Assembly: GCA_942486035.1 (NCBI GenBank)
Contig: CALNXK010000013.1
Location: forward strand, 2,909,001 to 2,973,000
Length of the DNA stretch: 64,000 nt
Direction: 5' to 3'
From: Porites lobata
Taxonomy: Eukaryota > Cnidaria > Anthozoa > Scleractinia > Poritidae
Shown: positions 13,554-26,200 of the stretch, one piece after another
Position numbering within the stretch: position 1 is the stretch's first letter
Layout: every line of letters begins with the position of its first letter
Program-made: the position numbers and the translations under genes
Notes under the pieces: model-generated
Seen by the model: the letters and a program-made list of their open reading frames with translations, nothing else
The model's database searches: none
Told to the model about the DNA's origin: nothing

Positions 13554-13827
13554 TCATTTCGTATTTTTCCTCAGGCTGCCAAACCTGTTTCCCACCCGGT
13601 CCATCTGATAGGCTTGTGTGTTTCCCAGAAAGAGACGATAACGCGATCCACCAATCACCAGCCCACATTCAGGGCACGAGCCTCGCTGCATAGCTCGACC
13701 ACACCCACCAATATTGTAGATATGTCCCTGTGGACATTTGTACCAGCGGCCTTGAGAAAGATTCATGGCAGACACGATCTCTTTCTTTTCTTCTTCTGTT
13801 ATCGGAGATAGGTAGCGGTACTTATCT
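13554..13827 (-). CDS. ZNFX1: ZNFX1 last exon: RZ-type zinc finger and C-terminus
   Basis: After acceptor CCTTTCAG the exon reads RDKYRYLSP and then the RZ finger: GRWYKCPQGHIYNIGGCG followed by CPECGLVIGG. This finger is the hallmark shared with RNF213 and NFX1-family proteins. The TGA lies at 13554-13556. The tail after the finger is shorter than in vertebrates. Confidence 0.9.
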
Positions 13828-16800
13828 CTGAAAGGGATAATAAAGAGAAACACATAGTCAATTACAGTAACATATCGTGAAGTTCCGAAAGTAACGACTC
13901 TAGCTCGTTACTTTTCGCATTTAGCAGCCTTTTCCTATTGATACTTTTGGAGGGTCGCTACTTTCAGGAGGTCGCTACTTTCGGGTACATGGACCGTAGA
14001 AGAGATAATAATTTCGCGACAATTGTGAAAACATCCACACTTTTTATTTGGAAAAACTTATTTCGTGTTAATGCTTTTTAAATAATCATTCAAAAGAATT
14101 GTTTGATTACGGCATGGGTATTCACAGACGAAAGGAAGACTTTTGAAAAAAATTATGTAATGTACCTTTTGAGTTACATTAAAAAAATGTCAAAGATGAT
14201 GTAACCGTTAAAAAATAAATCTGGGATCAGTTTGGTAAAGTTTGTTGTAACTATAATTTCCGTCATTTCTATAAAGAAGAGAAATCACTTTGAAGTCGCT
14301 ACTTTCGGACGGTCGCTACTTTTAGCATTTACTAACACCTGTACAATTTTATCGTTACTTTCGGGAGGTCGTTACCTTGGAAACTTTACGGTATCTGATT
14401 GTCTATTCTGTAATGGCCTTCTTCGATTTCTAAGAGGCTTTTTAAAATTCAAATTCGGATTCCCCAAGGACATATGTTATCAGACAAATTTATACACGAA
14501 ATCAGGTTCGAGGACGACTGAGAAATAAATTAAATTTTTTTTGAAACTAAGAGTTTCCAGTCGAAGGAGTCCTTAGAGTTGCAACAACGTTTTCAGCGTA
14601 TATTCTTGTTCTCAAGGGAAACTTACGTTATCAGCATCGTCCAAACACCCTTTGGGATACTTGGGTGCCCTTCAAAATAGAGCTCTCTTTTCTGAACACC
14701 CCTGCAGACAATTGGGCTATCGGAAAAATACGTGATCACCCTAGTCCTTATCAAGACATTACACTGTCACCAGCGTCATCCTAAAGTGACTACAAAATAA
14801 AAACTGTCCTAACGATAAAAGATCATAAGACTGCATAGAAACATGGTAAAAATACCTGATAACACTCAACTTTGCAAGCAGTTGGTCAAGTCTCCGATCG
14901 GGTATTAATCGTCCACTAGACAGCTCACTTCTGACAGTTTCCATATCGTCGTTGTAACAAATTTTGAGATTAAGACCAAATTTCCTGACATCGTACTGTA
15001 ATAAGAGCAGTTCAAATTGCAGCTTTTGTCTCGTGAGTTCTACGTTGATCTCTCGAAGTTCTCTCTCCGTAACGCCTGCAGCTGTAAAGCGTTTTCTTAA
15101 GAAATCCAACTCCTTTTTACACGCGGAAGCTAGAGATAAACATTCCAAAATAAATGGAGTTAAGAAGGCATTCTCTAGAACGTTTGGTAAAAAAGCAGTA
15201 AATTAGGAATAAGAGAAAAAGATAGAACAGGGCATACGCGTAAGCCATTTAGCCAGCTTGTGGGTTCTGCAGGAGAGCCTTGGTGTGGTGGTGGTGGTGT
15301 ACTATCTTATCTTTATAGAAACATCATAAAAACTTTTCAGAAATATAATGTGCCAAGGACTTCCACTAATCATTGCGATATTTTTCAATGGGTAAAACGT
15401 CAGCAAGATGTAGACTTAAAACTTCTAACGTCTAAACAACCTGCCATTTAATGGTACACTGTTTACCTTAGACGGTATGCCAAGGGCATTACGTGTATCA
15501 CCCGACTGTTTTCTTACCAGCAGTGATACGAGTCTGAGGGTATATTGACATAACTACTGAAGAAATAATACCCACCTTCCAGATGAAGGTGTTGCTTGTT
15601 GTGCCACTTTGAGGCTACTTTCTTCTGTAAGTCGCAGAGGTGTTTATTTATCCTCTCGTTCATCGCACAATACCGCTCCATCAGAGTCACTTGGTTTTCA
15701 GTTACAGCTGCCATTGTTCCTTTCGCCAGTCTGTTAACACTGCGCTCTAGCCTCTCAAGATCCTTGGCAAGGTCATCGTTGACATCAAATCTCCGTAGTT
15801 CGGTTAAACGTGCCAGTAGTCTTCCCTGGGTCCCGCTTATTTCTTGTGGATTTCCATGGGCTGCAATTTTCACTTTTGCGATGTCTTCCAGTCGCTGTTT
15901 GATAACATTGCCATATCGCAAGCTTTTGCGGATTGGAGTACTACAACGAGGACACGTCTTCATTTTGATCAGGTGATTATTTGCACCACCACCATCATCA
16001 TCGGAAGAGTCCATGTACCTATGAAATGAAAGAGAAGAGAGATGAAGGAAAATTTCTTAAGTTCGGGGAACAAGACCTTCCAAAGTAACTATCGGAATCA
16101 TTAAAATAGATTCAAGCCAACTAGAAGGTGTCAGGAACACCTCGACCTCTCAAACTGTCTGGTCTATGGACTGTAAAACTAAGTGCCACGTGGGCCCTCC
16201 CAACTGTGTTGAGGTAATTATCACTTACCGGAGGTAAGCTGGAGGCTTCAACAAAATGATGTTCAAAAACATTACACATACTTTCATTTACCTGTCTAGA
16301 TCAGCGACTGGAAAAATATGTTGGCAGTCAGGCAATTTAATGAACCGAGTGTCTTCCTCGTTTTCTGTGCCAAAGAAAATCTCGGTAATGTGCTGACCAT
16401 CATTTACGTCGCAGACTCTACATATACACGGCTCATTGCACAAGCCACGGCAAACGTGCTGGCGACGGCGACCTCCACACTGTAAGACCTTCTGGCACGG
16501 CTGGTTGCACCTAGGCCGGTCGCATAACTCACCACACAGCTTAGAACACTTGTAATGATCACACTCCCACGCACAATTCTCTAGACAGAGATTACAGGGT
16601 TCGCTACATTGTTTCTTGCATTCGCTGTGTATGCAACAGTTTTCACATTTTCTGCTACATGGTGGGCATGGCATGACGCAGGCCTCTCTACAAACGTGAG
16701 AGCAAACCAGCACGCGACCACACCTTAATTTGCATCGTTTGTGTACGCGACCTATTCTACATTCGCCACACTTTCCAGAACATGGGTGATTACAGCTCAA

Positions 16801-19800
16801 AATAGCCCTACAAGGGACTGGGCAATCAGCAGGCGTGGCGGAACATGCAACAGTAACTTCATGTCCACATTGCCAATCATTCCTCCTCACCAACTCTTTG
16901 CACCGTTTCGTGCAGGGTTTGCCACAATTTTCTTGACATCGATGATTGCATGGAAGTGTTTTCTCACATGGCGTTTTGCACTCAACCTGCGTTGGGTCCT
17001 TACCACAATCCATCGTTTGCATGTGTCCACATAATGGTAGACCTTTCTGAACTGGAATTTTACAATATCTTTCACATTCTTCGCAACAGAGATTAGGACA
17101 CACGTGAGCACAACCACTGACGTTTTTGTGACAAGGCTCTCCACAGCGGTATTGCACATGGTCGATATCATAGGGATGACAGGACTTTCTGCACGCATGG
17201 CCGCATTGTAAACGCACTTTACACGGACGCAAACAACCTCCGTTAGGAACTTTATTCTTGAAATCTTTGGCCGTCTTCACCAAAACCTCAGTGCTATGAA
17301 TTTGACATGCAAGAGGCAAGGCATTTCCAATGCTGCCACCCGCTTTCAGATCTGCCACAATCTTACTCCAGAACTCACTGTATTTAGAGAGAAGTTCAAA
17401 GTTTCCAATGCAGTAAAACCCCATCTTGGCACGGGAAAGAGCCACGCATGCGCGGTTGACAATTTTGATGAAACCAACTTTCTCACTCTTGTTACTGCGC
17501 ACAAGGGAAAGGAGGATAATGTCGTTTTCTTCACCTTGAAAGTTGTCAACAGTTGTCAGCCGTACCGTTTTGATCACTTGATCGTTTTCATTTCTGAGGC
17601 AATCCCTTATAGCAAACATTTGTCCTGAATAAGTGGTAAGAATTGTTATTTGCTCGGCTTTGTAGCCTTGCTGTAGTAGATAGCGGCACAGAGAAACTAG
17701 AAATCTTGCCTCGTGCTCATTCGTGTGACTGAGTGACTCTGTACTGGACTTCTCTAGGAAGCTGTGGTTAACGAAGAACATGTTTTTCTTCATTCCTTTT
17801 ATGTCTTCATATTTTTCCACAGACTGGTGATTCTCAAGATCTGGGTAGATGTGCTTCATCAAGGCAGCAATTTCGGGCCTCATTCGATGCTGCAAGGAAA
17901 GTCTTTCGCAAGGAATTCCAACGGTTATCATTCTCTCGAACATTGACACATCCAACTTATATTTCTTGGCCAATTCATAGACAGAGGGATTGGGCCTAAG
18001 TTGCTGATGATCTCCTATCAGAATCAAATGCTGGCAACTTTTGGTCAGTGACGTAATAATGTGAGCCTCCAGTACTTCAGCAGCCTCTTCAACCAAAACG
18101 ATTCTAGGGGAAACATGGAGGCGTTGAAGAATGTGACGGTATCTAGCAGCGCACGAGGTTGTCATGCCAATTACGCGTGATTTTTGAAGAATATTGTAAT
18201 CTTCTTCCCATGTCAACTCATTCAATCGACGCCATGCTTTCTCGTATTCTGGTTGATTGCTCTGTACTTGTTGCAGGTGATGTTTCAAAGCTCGCTTAAG
18301 CCACAGCCTATAAAGTTTCCAGCGCTGCTGTTCAGTCAAACTTTGCAAGAAAGACACCTGTATTTCTTCTTCTTCTTCAGACATTGTTGCCTCATCTTCA
18401 AGTTTTCTGCGTAGATCTCTGGGCGTTTCAGCATCTTCTACTTCACAAATAACCACATCTGATGGGTTTATGTTCGTGCTCTCTTCATCGTCAACATCAC
18501 ATTCGTCTGTGTAGTAACGAAGTGATACTTGCATTTCAAAATCTTCATTATCATACCCACCATCACGACTGTCCTCAACTTCTTGTCGTGAAACACGTCT
18601 CTCCACTCCAAGCCACTCGCAGAACACATCAACAGCACTCTTTCTCTTGTCACTTTCAAACCATTTAACATGACGCTCTGACATAAATTGCTTCAACACA
18701 ATGTACGATAAAACTCCTTTTCGTGAAAATTTTAGGACGGTCGTGGATAGCTCTAGGCCTCCATTCTCGTTGATCTCTCTCATTTTCCTGTTGGCTTTTC
18801 TTCTCGCTCTGAGTATTCTTCCGGGAGTTTCTTTGCTTTCACGAGCTTGTTCACGAAGAAATTTTAGGAAATAAGGCTCCAGTTTCATGCTCTTTGAACG
18901 TCCACCAACACGGACAATACCTGTTAATAAAACCAGAGCTTTGACTTTGGCCAATGTACAATATAAAGGAAGTTAATTTCGTTATCGACTCTAGGCCGGA
19001 TGATCTGTCTAAAGCGAACCAACTGCCATATCTGGACGTTATAGAGGACAATATGTCTTTTGACGGTTTTGAGAGTATTTTTCTGAAATGTACTAATAAC
19101 AAACAAGGTCTGCAAAACGTGGGCGAGCTGGTCACTACTATTTTGAGTGTTATTCTTGTTACATTTTAATCTTCTGGTTACGTATTGTAACCACATTACG
19201 CAAAAATATGTTGGCTCTGTTTTGGAAACAATGAAAAGGGGAGGATAACTAGCCTCAGAGTTCTCCACAAAAAAATCTAAATCTTAAGTGTGACATTCTG
19301 TGTACCTCTTTTAACCAATATGTTACATTCTTGGTAATCAGTTGTGGTAATGACTAACTAATTAGTTCACCATAATGTAAAGTGAGAAATTTATATGAAG
19401 TGAAGAGTCCCCTAGCCAGTTCTGGTAAATAAGACACACTTACGTGTAGTTTGAAGTTTTGTTAGGAGGGCATGTTTCTTAGCACCAAAGTACAATAGAT
19501 CGCCACAAACTTTTCTTCTATCGATAATAGCTGTAAACCTTACAACTACTGAAACTAAACTAATTAAACTTCAATTCAACTAAACTGACACTACACCGGT
19601 ACCATGTTATCTCGTTATCAACAGGTGTCTTGTCAATCGTTACATGTGATATAACGTTTATAGCACACGTAAAGTTACTCTTACCTGTCATTGGTAACAG
19701 CCCTTCCAAGAACTGGTCCAAGGCATGATTCGTGTAAGACACCATCAAGATTGGTGCCCGTTCTTCCTCATTCTCCCAGAGCGCAGTGGTCTGTAAAAGA

Positions 19801-21665
19801 ACTTGAGCTATCTTCAATCCAACATACGTCTTTCCAGTTCCTGGCGGTCCTTGAATGACGGCAAATCTGCTCGTTAGAGCCGTCTGAAATGCACGCAGCT
19901 GTGAAGAATTTAATTTGAGGCTTTCACGGTGGTAAAGCAAGTCGTGAATGCTGAGTTCGTAGTTCGAAGCCATACTTTCACCATCGGACTGCATGCTGTA
20001 GTCATCAAAATCTTCGCTTGGGTCATTGGAGGCTACACTGTCATCGTCTGCGCAAGACCAAATATTATTCTCAGGTGGAGCCCAATCAGAACGTAGAATG
20101 CTTCTCATGTCATAGCAACCATTCGTTATTTGTTCATAAACAGGTGGTCGCACTTTAGGACTGCACTTCACTATGTGCTCTTGAAAAGGCATTTCATCTG
20201 GCTCAATCTTCTTCAAAGCTTCTAACACGTGACGGTAAGCTTCAAAGAAAGTTGGAGATTCCACCATATCAAACTTCACCTTTGCCTCAATAAACCCGTT
20301 TAAATCTTCAAGCTCAACGCCCTCAAATCGCACTTCAAGCTCGCCGCGGCAAATATCATCTCGACTCTCAACGGTTGCGAAATGGAGAGTGTAGAAGTCA
20401 TCTTCGGAAAGACAAAGAAGGGAGCCAAACTTGAAACGTTTGCTCTTCTCCCAGTTGACGTATCTTAAGGAGTGGTGCAGCGAGTCAAATCGGATTCTGT
20501 AAACCATTCCCTTCCTACTGCATTCTGGGTACAGTACTTCGACTTCACGGTAAACGTGGACTTCTTTTGCTGTCTTATTTCCGCTACTATTACTTGCTTT
20601 AACACTACCATAGTCTTTTCGAAGACTCCTTATCCCATCACGTAACGGTGAAACACAGTCCTCTCGCAAAAGTCGAAAATGTACATCAAGGTAGTGCTCA
20701 AGATCCTTGTAACTCCTGTTAACTACGTTGACGCGAAGAAACGGCTTACTACTCACGCTCAGATCTTCAGCTTGTGGAACAACGCTGATATCTCGAAAGT
20801 TGCTCTGGGGCTCACGTTCAGGTTGGTCATGGTCAAACTGGACAAATTGTTGGCCAATTATCTCTCTCTTTAAGGCCTCTACCTGGTGAATTTTACGTTG
20901 TAAAGCACCTGCTTCGTTTATACGGTTCCTGTTATTGAGCTCTACAAAAGTTTCTTTGAGTTGAGCGCTGGGTATAGAATGAACAATGTCAAGTCCGAAC
21001 CTCTTTATCATTTCCAGAAAAACATCGGCCAGTCGTGAGATGACATGAAATGGCTGAAATTCTGTTGACGAAAACGAGAGCATGCGGCTTACAAAACTAT
21101 TGAGATGTAGCTGGACAAAGTTTTCCTTAACCACGACACGCAACAAGTCTTCCGAGAACTGTTGCACTCCCTTTGTGGAGCAACACAGGTGTATGGCTTG
21201 GATAATGAGCTGCATCAAACCAAGTCTTATTTCTTCCTTTGAAGCCAGTAGTGCTTGAAATCTTTCACGTTTGTTCCAGAGATCGACAATCCCATTTTCA
21301 AGAGGCTTAGATTTGCAAATCTCTTCCAAAGCTTTGTAGCTTATCGGCTCGACCTCGCTAAGCTTATCGCTTTCCTCGTCACGACGCGTTCCAACTCTTT
21401 TTCTTGAAACCTCTTCCCGACCACGTTCCCGACGATCATATGCTAAACGACCACGTTGCTCGCATGCACCTCGACGACGTCTTCTATCACTGCGAGTGCC
21501 TTGATCGCGTGTACCGCGACCATCAAACCTGTAGCTGTCACGACGAGTTCTTTGATCACGTGAGAAAAAAACTTCCTCCCTTCTTCGCCTCTTTTCTCTT
21601 GAATCGTGCCCAAGAGAATGGGAATCGTCAAATTCACTGAACCGCCTCTTTCTGTTCGAGGTCAT
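13554..21665 (-). CDS. ZNFX1: NFX1-type zinc finger-containing protein 1 homologue
   Basis: Five coding exons (21665-19685, 18920-16292, 16018-15576, 15129-14856, 13827-13554) join in phase to about 1866 codons, close to vertebrate ZNFX1. In animals ZNFX1 is a UPF1-family (SF1) helicase linked to small-RNA inheritance and antiviral RNA sensing. Seen here: an Arg/Asp-rich N-terminus; Walker A GPPGTGKT at residues 606-613; motif Ia SYTNHALDQ; Walker B-type VEEAAEVLE near 937; GDHQQLRP near 963; HRMRP near 1005; DNFQGEEND near 1119; ACVALSRAK near 1150. A long Cys/His array of NFX1 fingers runs from about 1223 to 1504, then a CPRC..PIRK motif near 1556, and a C-terminal RZ finger (Cys1807, His1811, Cys1818, Cys1827, Cys1830). 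The start at 21665 (AACATGA context) was chosen because a TTTCAG acceptor lies just upstream; a noncoding 5' exon is implied. The frame is intact. Confidence 0.93.
13870..14396. mobile_element. Nonautonomous element with inverted ends and internal GTCGCTACTTTCG repeats
   Basis: The left end ATATCGTGAAGTTCCGAAAG and the reverse complement of the right end (ATACCGTAAAGTTTCCAAGG) match imperfectly over about 28 bp. GGTCGCTACTTTCGG-like units recur inside both ends (about 13950, 13965, 14297, 14308, 14350). It lies in the last ZNFX1 intron and has no transposase frame. Confidence 0.65.
14856..16018 (-). CDS. ZNFX1: ZNFX1 exons 3 and 4: zinc-binding stub and helical region
   Basis: Exon 15576-16018 reads RYMDSSDDDGG, then MKTCPRCSTPIRKSLRYGN (treble-clef-like CPRC) and a helical stretch. 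Exon 14856-15129 is predicted helical (many Leu/Lys/Glu). Both match the order in vertebrate ZNFX1, and both junctions close in frame. The 15130-15575 intron holds nothing notable. Confidence 0.88.
16292..18920 (-). CDS. ZNFX1: ZNFX1 exon 2: helicase core and NFX1 zinc fingers
   Basis: Starts after TTATTAACAG with GIVRVGGRSKS, which is strongly conserved in the family. It carries helicase motifs II to VI, an acidic insert (MSEEEEEIQ) and about 280 residues with regularly spaced Cys and His (C..H.C...CHP and similar), the NFX1 array. It ends in phase 2 before GTAAAT. Confidence 0.93.
19685..21665 (-). CDS. ZNFX1: ZNFX1 exon 1: N-terminal region and start of helicase
   Basis: Encodes residues 1-660. 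The first 100 or so are Arg-rich with RD/RR repeats. The family's conserved N-terminal domain follows, then an acidic stretch (DDDSVASNDPSEDFDD), then the helicase start with GPPGTGKT and motif Ia. It ends CCAATGACAG before GTAAGA in phase 1. Confidence 0.92.
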
Positions 21666-21790
21666 GTTTGATCCCGGAATAACACCAGGCCTGATTTCTG
21701 GGCCTGAAACATACACACAATAATGCAGAACTCAGGAAAGTATTGGTAGCAGGCTAGTAAAGCATACCAAAACCAGTCAGCTGTGAAATG

Positions 21791-21886
21791 AAATGTACAG
21801 TAGAATTCCGATTTCTTGAACTCTCGCGTCTTCGAAAATTCCGATAATTCGAACCAAAACCTAACTTCCCTTCACCAGGCAAACCC
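21791..21886 (+). mobile_element. Terminal-repeat fragment, family also at 28.1 kb
   Basis: Starts TACAGTAGAATTCCG and shares CAGTAGAATYCCG, AAATTCCGATAATT and a closing TTCACCAG with the reverse complement of 28108-28203. A TA precedes the CAG, as in Tc1/mariner/pogo insertions. Confidence 0.6.
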
Positions 21887-24186
21887 TGTAACTTAACAAT
21901 TGATTGTTCAAATTTGCTTTTCCCAAGGTGATTCGAAAAGACGGGATTCTGCTGTAGTTGTGTGATTGTTGAGAAGGTTACTCTTGTAACCTCTTCAATC
22001 CATGAAGTGATCAAAGTCTCAATTAGGCAAAAAATTCCAAATTCCAAATTCCACCTTGTGAGATACATTTGAAAAATACTACTACCGTGTGAAAGTACCG
22101 CCAAAAAGATTTTATTTGTATTGTTACACCTCAGAGGTAACCTCTGGTTACACCTTAAGGTTTTGTCTTTAGTCAAGAGTTAGAACTCAAATCCTTTGAC
22201 AAGGATTATTTACCCGGCGAAATTAAACTCAAGACCTCTTGAATTTTTAGCTGTTGCCTTCGAGAACGATCTTCCACATCCGACAGTACCCTTATCAAGG
22301 GGCTCACGGACGTTAAGGAAGAATTCTTCAAATGGCGTTTTAATGTTTAAGCACTGTATTACATGGTACTATAAGAAAGCTAATACCGTTTGATACTATC
22401 CCTTCTAAAACTCTTAAACGACTATTTATCATTGATACCAAAATTTGGCAGTAAATTTATATATTTCTCGCGTAGGGGTCGAATTGTGACAGTTGTTTTG
22501 AGAAAGTTCGAGACATTATTTTGCCCAAGAAAGCTGAAATTTTCAGGCTAATTAAAGATGCGCTTTTAAGTTACTGATGCTTCGGATAATGGTGATTGAA
22601 GGTGCCGTTGGAAGTTATATTACGCAGAATACGGGACGAGCAATGACTCGTGCACAAACCGCTCAAGTCATTTCTCCATAGCCAAACAGTTTGAGAATAT
22701 AACAGTCGTCTTACAAATCAGCTGACAAATGTTGAGAGAAGACCTAAGAATCGACGAAAACTATTAGTACCGTTGCTTTGCGTAACACAAATATGTTGAC
22801 ATTCATCCAGAGCTCGGTGCACTGCGGTAAACGTCAGTCTTTTGAACATATTGATCAGCAAATTCGTTTGCAAAAACTGGCGCTGTTAATTAAAAATTCC
22901 ATCAAAACATAGTCCTACCAACTGACACTCAGGGACTTAACGAGAATCTTATATTTTAATTCGGACTTTAGAATTAGCCTAATACGAGAGACTTTGATAA
23001 AGCTAAATGACTTTCGCCTGCAGTGAGGAAGATAACACCTTACAAACCAAACTCGTTTATCCGCAGATATCTGAGATATGCTGAGCTGAATTATTAAAAT
23101 TATAGAATTCGAAGGCAAAGTAGATATGTTTTAAGAGCTTTTCAAGAGAAAATTTAAAATAGGTGAAAAAAGATCGTGTATTACATCGGACAAAAGAACG
23201 GATCGGATTTCGGCCTCTTTTCGTACGCGAAGCCTCCCGCTCCCGCGGACGCATTGTGTGATTCACGCATGCTTACCTGGCTACACAACCAAATCCTCAA
23301 GCTTCAGTTATTTTCACAGAATACATGTAATAATTATTTCTTGGAGTATTGAAAGAGCAAGCTTGTTTGCATTTGAAATAGATATTGTTGTTTCTTTCGA
23401 GGAAGACCTTCACGGATTCCCAGAAAAACCTATTTTTTCCTGATTGGCTCAATGCATAGCCAATCACGTTGTGACCCAGAAAATGCAAAGCCCTTCCGGT
23501 CTGATATGGCCGCGCTGGAGAAAAAAGGTTGTCGAGAAGTGGCTCTAGATGACAACTACCACAACTGCTTGTACTTGGGCTTCCTAATGACAATATCTTG
23601 TTTATTGAAAACTATAAAACATATATATTATGTAATTATTGTATTGAAATTAAAGAAGTAACACGTGGGTTTTATTTTCGAGCTAGTAGCAAGAGTGAAT
23701 ATATTGCAACGGCATAACTGACGTGGAACTTGCTGTTTCAACTTGTTTTGGTCAGATATGCTACCTCGACCATTGTAAACTTGAATTGTTTTCAGTTTAC
23801 ATATATTAATAGTACCGGCCATTTATACTCTGAAAATAATGCGCTAAGCCGTTTGTTGATAATACTTCTGGAAGCACACACAAGTCAATATATATAGTAA
23901 CAGTAAAGCCTTTGGTAGTATTAGGTAGTATCAAACACAGTCCAAATTGTTGGAGATTTAGTCAGCATTAAAAAATACTACCTGTTCAATTAAAAAAAAA
24001 CAGTTTAAAATACAACTGATTTCCAATATTCACTAATTGCACCAAACTATCAGAGAATTTGTCCCCCTTATGAACCCTTTTAATGTAAACCAAAAGCAAA
24101 TACTTTTGAATAACGATATGTGAACTGTCACCATTTACTGTTTCGTTATACTACCTTCACTTGCTTAGTATTCTTTGATTAATGGA

Positions 24187-24239
24187 ATGATGCGGCCAAA
24201 TGCTTATATTAGAACTCCATTAGTGGACTGCTCCTCATG
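24187..24239 (-). pseudogene. Relic of the 5' end of a third copy of the 535-aa gene
   Basis: Plus-strand GATGCGGCCAAATGCTT is identical to 26162-26178 and 31126-31142 inside the two intact copies. After an insertion of about 10 bp, the sequence continues to a CTCCTCAT that corresponds to the start codon. Only this scrap of the first codons remains, about 350 bp downstream of the intact gene's stop. Confidence 0.55.
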
Positions 24240-24294
24240 TCATGTCGTACTCCAAAAAATGCTTGTATTAGTATAGGAAATGCCGATCAGCTTA

Positions 24295-24453
24295 TTCTCG
24301 TCCCCAGGGTCACTCGGCCTAATTTGTACTGAGCAGTGGTGATATTTGCACGTCTGTACAGACCCGACAAACGATAATGGCTGCTACCAGAGCCCCTCGT
24401 TTCAAGACCACAAGAACAACACAAACGGACGGGGTCTGGAGACGATAATGTAC
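24295..24453. mobile_element. Small element with imperfect inverted ends
   Basis: The left end TCTCGTCCCCAGGGTC pairs with the reverse complement of the right end (TCGTCTCCAGACCCCG). It is about 155 bp with no coding capacity beyond a chance frame. Confidence 0.4.
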
Positions 24454-24592
24454 ATCGGTTAACACAATTTTTGTTTTGAATACATAGCAAGATGATTTTA
24501 AATTTCCATTACAAATCTGTCATTACAACGTTCTGTATCACACCAGTCTCTTTTTCTCTTTTGGTTTGCAAAATTAACATGGAAAAGTGGTA

Positions 24593-26200
24593 CTAGGAAA
24601 ATGGCATTTTGCACTTCTTTAAGGGTTCCCCTATAAAGTGTCCGTGTACGACTTCTAAGAGATTCACGATGACCCATACGCCTATGAATAATACATTCAA
24701 AATCGCTACTAAAGTATGTCGTTTCCATTGACAACGCCATACAGCCATTACAGCCATGTTCTGATATCGAGTCTCAATTGCTAGAGAAACGCTGGTGAAA
24801 AACCATTCTATTACCAGCATGACTGAAGTGGAAAGAGCGAACTCTTTAATCATACTTGTGACAGAAGTCGTTTCTAAAAAGATCAATTGGTACATGTAGA
24901 GGGAGCCATTGACAGAAACTATAGCGGTTGATTCGTACAACATACTCATGATAGCTACATCGGCTGTTAGTCTTTCCCGGCGAGGAGTTCGAAAACTTCC
25001 CCATGGAGATGCCTTTCTTGTCCGAAGCGAATGACAAACGTGATCAGTCACAACTATGGTGCTTCGTTCTACGACTTCTGCAGCCCCGTGAATTATTCCA
25101 AGAATAGCGATGGATTGGAGGCTGTTAAGTTCCGCTTGTAAACCACGGACCATTATCGCTGAACCAAGATACAATGGTGCTAAAAGTACGTACGAATATC
25201 CCGGATGAGTGATGTTCCAAAGACGCTGAACACAAATTCGTGAAGCAGCCTTTACTACCAGCCCAGCAAGAGGAGAAAATAGAGCAATAACCAGCTTTCT
25301 TTCTTCTTTCTTTTCTTTGTTGTAAGCTCGGTAAATGAAGTACTTCATGCAAAAACCCAAAATAACACAGCAAATAGTAGGAACAGACATCTTACCAAGC
25401 AGGAGTAGTTGTTTATGTTTTGATCGATTTAAAAAGTGTCGTGCCACAAGAAAAAACTGCAAAATTGAACTGCATAACCAAAGAATATAAACTGGAATGT
25501 TGTACAAGCCAGAAAGTGTGAAAAAAGGCTTTCCCATAAGTTGCAGTGTTACGCGGTAAAGTGAATCCAGACAGTATATAATTAGACAAGTCTGGAGTAG
25601 TTTTTGTTTAAGTCCATTCAGCTGAAACGAGCGAAACAAAAATAGTAAATTCAAAACCGGAGAGAAGTAAATCAGAGCACAACTAACTACGTCAGCAATA
25701 GTCCTCATCCACTGTTGGCGCGAAGTCATTTTCTCCTTTTGATATTGACAATTCATCACTGTTTTATAAATCAGGAAAGCTAATGCGATGTATATGGTAC
25801 CAATGCTAATGGAGGCCAGGGGTGAGATCAAAGATCCAATAAACATTGAGTCACTAATAGTGTGACGAATAGAAGGTCTGAATGACTTCCAAGCCATTGC
25901 TCCCGATGTTTCTGTATCGTCATTCTGCAGTAGTTCATCGTGCTCCAGTGTAGAACTCGCATTTATAATCCTTATGTTGAGATTAAATGACGGTGGTGAT
26001 GCTCTATTTTCACCGTATTCTTGATAAATTAGTTCTTTCACAGGTTTATAATACCATTCTCGCCCTGTGCTTTCCAGAGGATGGTAGCCTAAAATCTCTG
26101 CTGTGTATTCGGGTTCGTCTGGATTGTAGTGTTCGGTTAATCCTCGTGTAAAACCATACACGATGCGGCCAAATGCTTCTATTAGTGGAACGCTACTCAT
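24593..26200 (-). CDS. Unrecognised intronless multi-pass membrane protein, copy 1
   Basis: A 535-codon single-exon gene, ATG at 26200 and TAG at 24593. I do not recognise the family. The first 110 residues are hydrophilic and begin MSSVPLIEAFGRIVYG. Hydrophobic stretches follow near 120-148, 170-190, 200-222, 235-256, 268-290, 302-322, 337-354, 416-442, 455-475 and 496-518, so about ten membrane segments. A basic loop (388-412, with RTRKASPWGSF) lies between the last two groups, and the tail is EPLKKCKMPFS. There is no obvious signal peptide and no known transporter or receptor signature. A close copy lies at 29557-31164, and homology continues about 210 bp upstream of both starts, so promoter and gene were copied together. 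Lack of introns suggests an older retrogene or an intronless lineage-specific family; that is inference. Confidence 0.8.
   Translation of the reverse strand: MSSVPLIEAFGRIVYGFTRGLTEHYNPDEPEYTAEILGYHPLESTGREWYYKPVKELIYQEYGENRASPPSFNLNIRIINASSTLEHDELLQNDDTETSGAMAWKSFRPSIRHTISDSMFIGSLISPLASISIGTIYIALAFLIYKTVMNCQYQKEKMTSRQQWMRTIADVVSCALIYFSPVLNLLFLFRSFQLNGLKQKLLQTCLIIYCLDSLYRVTLQLMGKPFFTLSGLYNIPVYILWLCSSILQFFLVARHFLNRSKHKQLLLLGKMSVPTICCVILGFCMKYFIYRAYNKEKKEERKLVIALFSPLAGLVVKAASRICVQRLWNITHPGYSYVLLAPLYLGSAIMVRGLQAELNSLQSIAILGIIHGAAEVVERSTIVVTDHVCHSLRTRKASPWGSFRTPRRERLTADVAIMSMLYESTAIVSVNGSLYMYQLIFLETTSVTSMIKEFALSTSVMLVIEWFFTSVSLAIETRYQNMAVMAVWRCQWKRHTLVAILNVLFIGVWVIVNLLEVVHGHFIGEPLKKCKMPFS

Larger units (their letters stand above)
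21666..24592. other. Region upstream of ZNFX1 and downstream of the first 535-aa gene
   Basis: About 2.9 kb expected to contain the ZNFX1 promoter and 5' UTR exon, neither of which I can place. Contents I can name are the acceptor near 21703 leading into ZNFX1 exon 1, a terminal-repeat element at 21791, a gene relic at 24187 and a small inverted-repeat element at 24295. No other coding signal is convincing. Confidence 0.5.

Noticed and set aside
15596..15976. 126-codon plus-strand open frame
   Set aside because: Shadow of ZNFX1 exon 3 on the opposite strand.
18954..19169. Plus-strand open frame in the ZNFX1 intron
   Set aside because: No recognisable product, no splice context, and length within chance.
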